A stretch of DNA of 8,251 nucleotides from Thermoanaerobacterales bacterium (lineage in GTDB: Bacteria; Actinomycetota; Acidimicrobiia; Acidimicrobiales; JACDCH01). The stretch covers positions 1 through 8,251 of the forward strand of contig PKRH01000134.1 of assembly GCA_017577565.1 (NCBI GenBank). The letters run 5' to 3'. The translations under genes were made by a program, and so were the position numbers. Shown here piece after piece: positions 6,272-8,251 of this stretch. Under the pieces are notes generated by a model, which did no database searches, was not told where the DNA came from, and saw only the letters and a list, made by a program, of their open reading frames with translations. Position 1 is the first letter of the stretch, and every line of letters begins with the position of its first letter.

Positions 6272-7156
6272 ATGCTGGTGATGGTGCCCGCTTCCCCTCG
6301 ACGCCCTCGCCGCCGGGTGGCGGCCCTGGTGGCGGCCGTGGTCGTGGCCGTGGCGCCGGCCTGCGCGCCCGCCCCCGACGACGCCGGGACCGAGGCGACG
6401 ACCACCGAGGCGGCCGAGCGGTCGACCCGGCCGCCCACGACCCGGCGGACGACGACCACCTCGGCGACGACGACCACGGCATCGCCGACCACGACGACGG
6501 TGGCCGCGCCCGGCATCCCCCCGGGCGAGGACGCCATCGTCGTGGGCATCACCGACGGCGACACCCTGCGGGCGAGCGTGGGCGGCACCGAGGTGCGGGT
6601 CCGCCTCATCGGCATCGACACCCCCGAGGTCGCCCAGGACGAGTGCTACGCCGACGAGGCGACCGCCCACCTCGCGTCGCTGGTCGGGCCCGGCACGCCC
6701 GTCCGGCTCGTCCACGACGCCGAGCGCCAGGACCGCTACGGACGCACGCTCGCCTACGTGTACCGGCTGAGCGACGGCCTCCACGTCAACGTGGCCATGG
6801 CCCGCGACGGGTTCGCCCAGCAGCTCACCATCCCGCCCAACGTCGCCCACGCGGAGGAGATCGGCGCCGCGGTGGCCGAGGCCCGCGCCGCCGGGCGTGG
6901 CCTGTGGGGCGCGGGCTGCGTGGACCAGGGGGCGGCGGCCGGCGGGGGTGCCGCGCCGGGCGCCGTGCCCGCCCCGGCACCGGCGCCCGCGCCCTCCGGG
7001 GGCGGCCGGTGCGACCCGTCCTACCCCGACGTCTGCATCCCGCCGGCGCCGCCCGACCTCGACTGCGGCGACGTCCCCCACCGCCGCTTCACCGTCCTGC
7101 CGCCCGACCCCCACGGGTTCGACGGCAACGGCGACGGCGTCGGCTGCGAGCGCTGA
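6272..7156 (+). CDS. Exported thermonuclease (SNase fold) with Excalibur calcium-binding tail
   Basis: A 294-residue secreted nuclease. An arginine-rich n-region and hydrophobic segment (about 16-30) end in VAPAC, so C31 could be lipidated, although the lipobox is weak and ordinary signal-peptidase cleavage is possible. A Thr/Pro-rich tether (about 40-80) follows, then the staphylococcal-nuclease domain (about 87-213). Catalytic and calcium residues are all present: D97 in TDGDT, R111 and D116/T117/E119 in RLIGIDTPE, and R158 in RYGRTLAYVY, matching D21, R35, D40, T41, E43 and R87 of the staphylococcal enzyme. A Pro/Ala/Gly linker leads to a C-terminal Excalibur-type module ending FDGNGDGVGCE (283-293). 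It should cut extracellular DNA or RNA with calcium. The first ATG after the region boundary is used; an ATG at 6281 in the same frame is equally possible. It stands alone, divergent from helD. Confidence 0.9.
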   Translation: MLVMVPASPRRPRRRVAALVAAVVVAVAPACAPAPDDAGTEATTTEAAERSTRPPTTRRTTTTSATTTTASPTTTTVAAPGIPPGEDAIVVGITDGDTLRASVGGTEVRVRLIGIDTPEVAQDECYADEATAHLASLVGPGTPVRLVHDAERQDRYGRTLAYVYRLSDGLHVNVAMARDGFAQQLTIPPNVAHAEEIGAAVAEARAAGRGLWGAGCVDQGAAAGGGAAPGAVPAPAPAPAPSGGGRCDPSYPDVCIPPAPPDLDCGDVPHRRFTVLPPDPHGFDGNGDGVGCER

Positions 7157-7178
7157 CCCCCGCACCGGCGGCGCGGAA

Positions 7179-7199
7179 GATGTGACGACCCGTCAGATC
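7179..7199. promoter_or_regulatory. Second copy of the 9-3-9 palindromic operator
   Basis: Arms GATGTGACG and CGTCAGATC pair at 8 of 9 positions around the centre ACC. The site matches the palindrome at 3103-3123 at 16 of 21 bases, including the whole TGACG-N3-CGTCAGAT core. It lies 18 bases before the ATG of the thiolase-fold gene and covers the candidate -35 element and part of the spacer, where a bound repressor would block RNA polymerase. Confidence 0.75.
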
Positions 7200-7211
7200 C
7201 CGCCGTAGCCT
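7182..7211 (+). promoter_or_regulatory. Predicted leaderless promoter of the thiolase-fold gene
   Basis: GTGACG at 7182-7187 is a plausible -35. After an 18-base spacer comes TAGCCT at 7206-7211, which fits the actinobacterial TAnnnT -10. The ATG at 7218 follows after 6 bases and no purine-rich ribosome site lies before it, so transcription probably begins at or next to the ATG. The -35 is embedded in the palindrome, which supports repression. Confidence 0.6.
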
Positions 7212-7217
7212 GGGCCC

Positions 7218-8251
7218 ATGGCGTCACGGGGGATCCTGAGCTACGGCGCGTACCTGCCGTACCGCCGCCTCGACCGGTCGGAGATCCGGCCGGTGGCCGG
7301 CACCGGCGGGGGACGGGGGCAGCGCACGGTCGCCTCCTACGACGAGGACGCCACGACCATGGCCGTCGCCGCCGCCCGCACCGCGCTGGCCGCCGCCCCC
7401 GAGGGCGCCGCGCCCCGCTCGCTGTGGTTCGCCACCGTCAGCCCGCCGTACCTGGACAAGACCAACGCCACCGCCGTGCACGCGGCCCTGCGGCTCGACC
7501 CGGCCGCGCCGGCCTTCGACGTCAACGGCGCCGTCCGCTCGGCCGTCGGCGCCCTCGACGCCGGCCTGGGGAGCGCCGGGCCGGCGCTGGTCGTCGCCGG
7601 CGAGGTGCGCACCGGCCGTCCCGGGTCACCCGACGAGGCGGCCGGCGGCGACGGCGCCACGGCGCTGCTCGTCGGGTCGTCGGAGGACGGCGAGCTGCTC
7701 GCCGAGGTGATCGGGCGGGCGTCGGCCACCGACGAGTTCGTCGACCGGTGGCGCACGCCGGGGGAGATCGCCTCGAAGCTGTGGGAGGAGCGCTTCGGCG
7801 AGGGCCGCTACGTCGACCTCGGCACCCAGGCGTGGGGCGACGCGCTGAAGGCCGCCGGCCTCGTCGCCGACCAGGTCGACCGGGTGCTCGTCGCCACCTC
7901 GCACGCCCGGGCGGCGGCGACGCTCGGCACGCGGCTCGGCCTCGGCGACCGGCTCGCCCCCGGTCTCGACGCCACCGTCGGCTTCACCGGCGCCGCCCAC
8001 CCGGGCCTGCTGCTCGCCGACGCCCTCGACACCGCCGGCGCCGGCGAGGTGATCGCCCTCGTCGTCCTGGCCGACGGCGCCGACGTCGTCCTCCTGCGCA
8101 CGACCGAGGCCCTGGCCCGCCGGCGCCCGACGCCCAGCGTCGCCGACCAGGTCGCCGCCGGTGCGCCGGTCGCCTACGGCACCTTCCTCGCCTGGCGCGG
8201 CGTCCTGCCGGTCGAACCGCCCCGCCGGCCGGAGCCCGCCCGGCCCTCGGC
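7218..8251 (+). CDS. HMG-CoA synthase / thiolase-fold protein, N-terminal part, runs off the right edge
   Basis: The frame is open from the ATG to the window edge (344 full codons). The opening GILSYGAYLPYRRLDRSEI and the VASYDEDATTMAVAAAR segment (38-54) match the HMG-CoA-synthase-like branch of the thiolase fold, as found in actinobacterial proteins that carry a C-terminal OB-fold/DUF35 domain. A second half-repeat follows (LVADQVDRVLVATSHARAA, with H229 possibly at the catalytic His position). Where synthases have the acyl-accepting Cys (NACxGG), this protein reads DVNGAVRSAVGAL (101-113), and the visible part contains no cysteine at all. It may be a non-condensing scaffold or use a different chemistry. 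The sequence ends in a Pro-rich hinge (VLPVEPPRRPEPARPS), where a zinc-ribbon/OB domain would be expected just outside. It shares its operator with the acyl-CoA dehydrogenase operon, which suggests a role in the same lipid pathway. Fold is fairly sure; function is not. Confidence 0.8.
   Translation, partial: MASRGILSYGAYLPYRRLDRSEIRPVAGTGGGRGQRTVASYDEDATTMAVAAARTALAAAPEGAAPRSLWFATVSPPYLDKTNATAVHAALRLDPAAPAFDVNGAVRSAVGALDAGLGSAGPALVVAGEVRTGRPGSPDEAAGGDGATALLVGSSEDGELLAEVIGRASATDEFVDRWRTPGEIASKLWEERFGEGRYVDLGTQAWGDALKAAGLVADQVDRVLVATSHARAAATLGTRLGLGDRLAPGLDATVGFTGAAHPGLLLADALDTAGAGEVIALVVLADGADVVLLRTTEALARRRPTPSVADQVAAGAPVAYGTFLAWRGVLPVEPPRRPEPARPS

Noticed and set aside
5462..7165. A minus-strand frame spanning the nuclease gene and the start of helD
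   Set aside because: It crosses two well-supported genes and the divergent promoter region, and the translation is Arg/Gly/Ala-rich without domains.
1..8251. tRNA, rRNA, CRISPR arrays, insertion sequences, phage or defence genes
   Set aside because: No regularly spaced repeats, transposase motifs, terminal inverted repeats or RNA-gene signatures were seen on either strand.

Overview
This is a very GC-rich window with long GC-only-wobble coding frames, GTG starts, apparently leaderless promoters and genes typical of Actinomycetota. The Thr-rich tether on the secreted nuclease and the actinobacterial-style HelD ATPase fit a deep-branching class such as Acidimicrobiia. The exact taxon cannot be fixed from sequence alone.

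Layout. Positions 1-3050 (minus strand) hold a tight fatty-acyl-CoA operon. Transcribed right to left, it encodes an acyl-CoA dehydrogenase, then a family III CoA-transferase/alpha-methylacyl-CoA racemase, then a MaoC/FAS1-type hot-dog hydratase that runs off the left edge. The first two genes are 7 bases apart and the last two overlap by 4 bases (ATGA). The racemase-like protein keeps the His, Asp and Glu expected of a 2-methylacyl-CoA racemase. The three enzymes therefore read as racemise, dehydrogenate and hydrate: early beta-oxidation of an alpha-methyl-branched acyl-CoA (sterol side chain, pristanate-like or similar). Positions 3122-3568 (minus) encode a PaaI-type hot-dog thioesterase. 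Positions 3591-6128 (minus) encode a HelD-like UvrD-family ATPase with an unusual acidic repeat linker and C-terminal module. After a divergent intergenic region, 6272-7156 (plus) encodes an exported thermonuclease with an Excalibur calcium-binding tail. From 7218 (plus) to the right edge lies the N-terminal part of an HMG-CoA-synthase/thiolase-fold protein with no cysteine in the visible part.

The most informative non-coding signal is a 21-bp palindrome (9-bp arms, 3-bp centre). It lies upstream of the acyl-CoA dehydrogenase operon at 3103-3123, and a close copy lies upstream of the thiolase-fold gene at 7179-7199. This suggests that one repressor, probably TetR-like, controls both lipid loci, with the HelD, thioesterase and nuclease genes lying between them. 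The second copy overlaps a predicted promoter whose -10 box sits 6 bases before the ATG, so that mRNA is probably leaderless. The thioesterase gene shows the same -10 geometry.

The first 60 bases are about 42% GC, against a strongly GC-rich background, and read like non-coding or foreign sequence although the hydratase frame stays open. I saw no tRNA, rRNA, CRISPR array, insertion sequence or phage gene.
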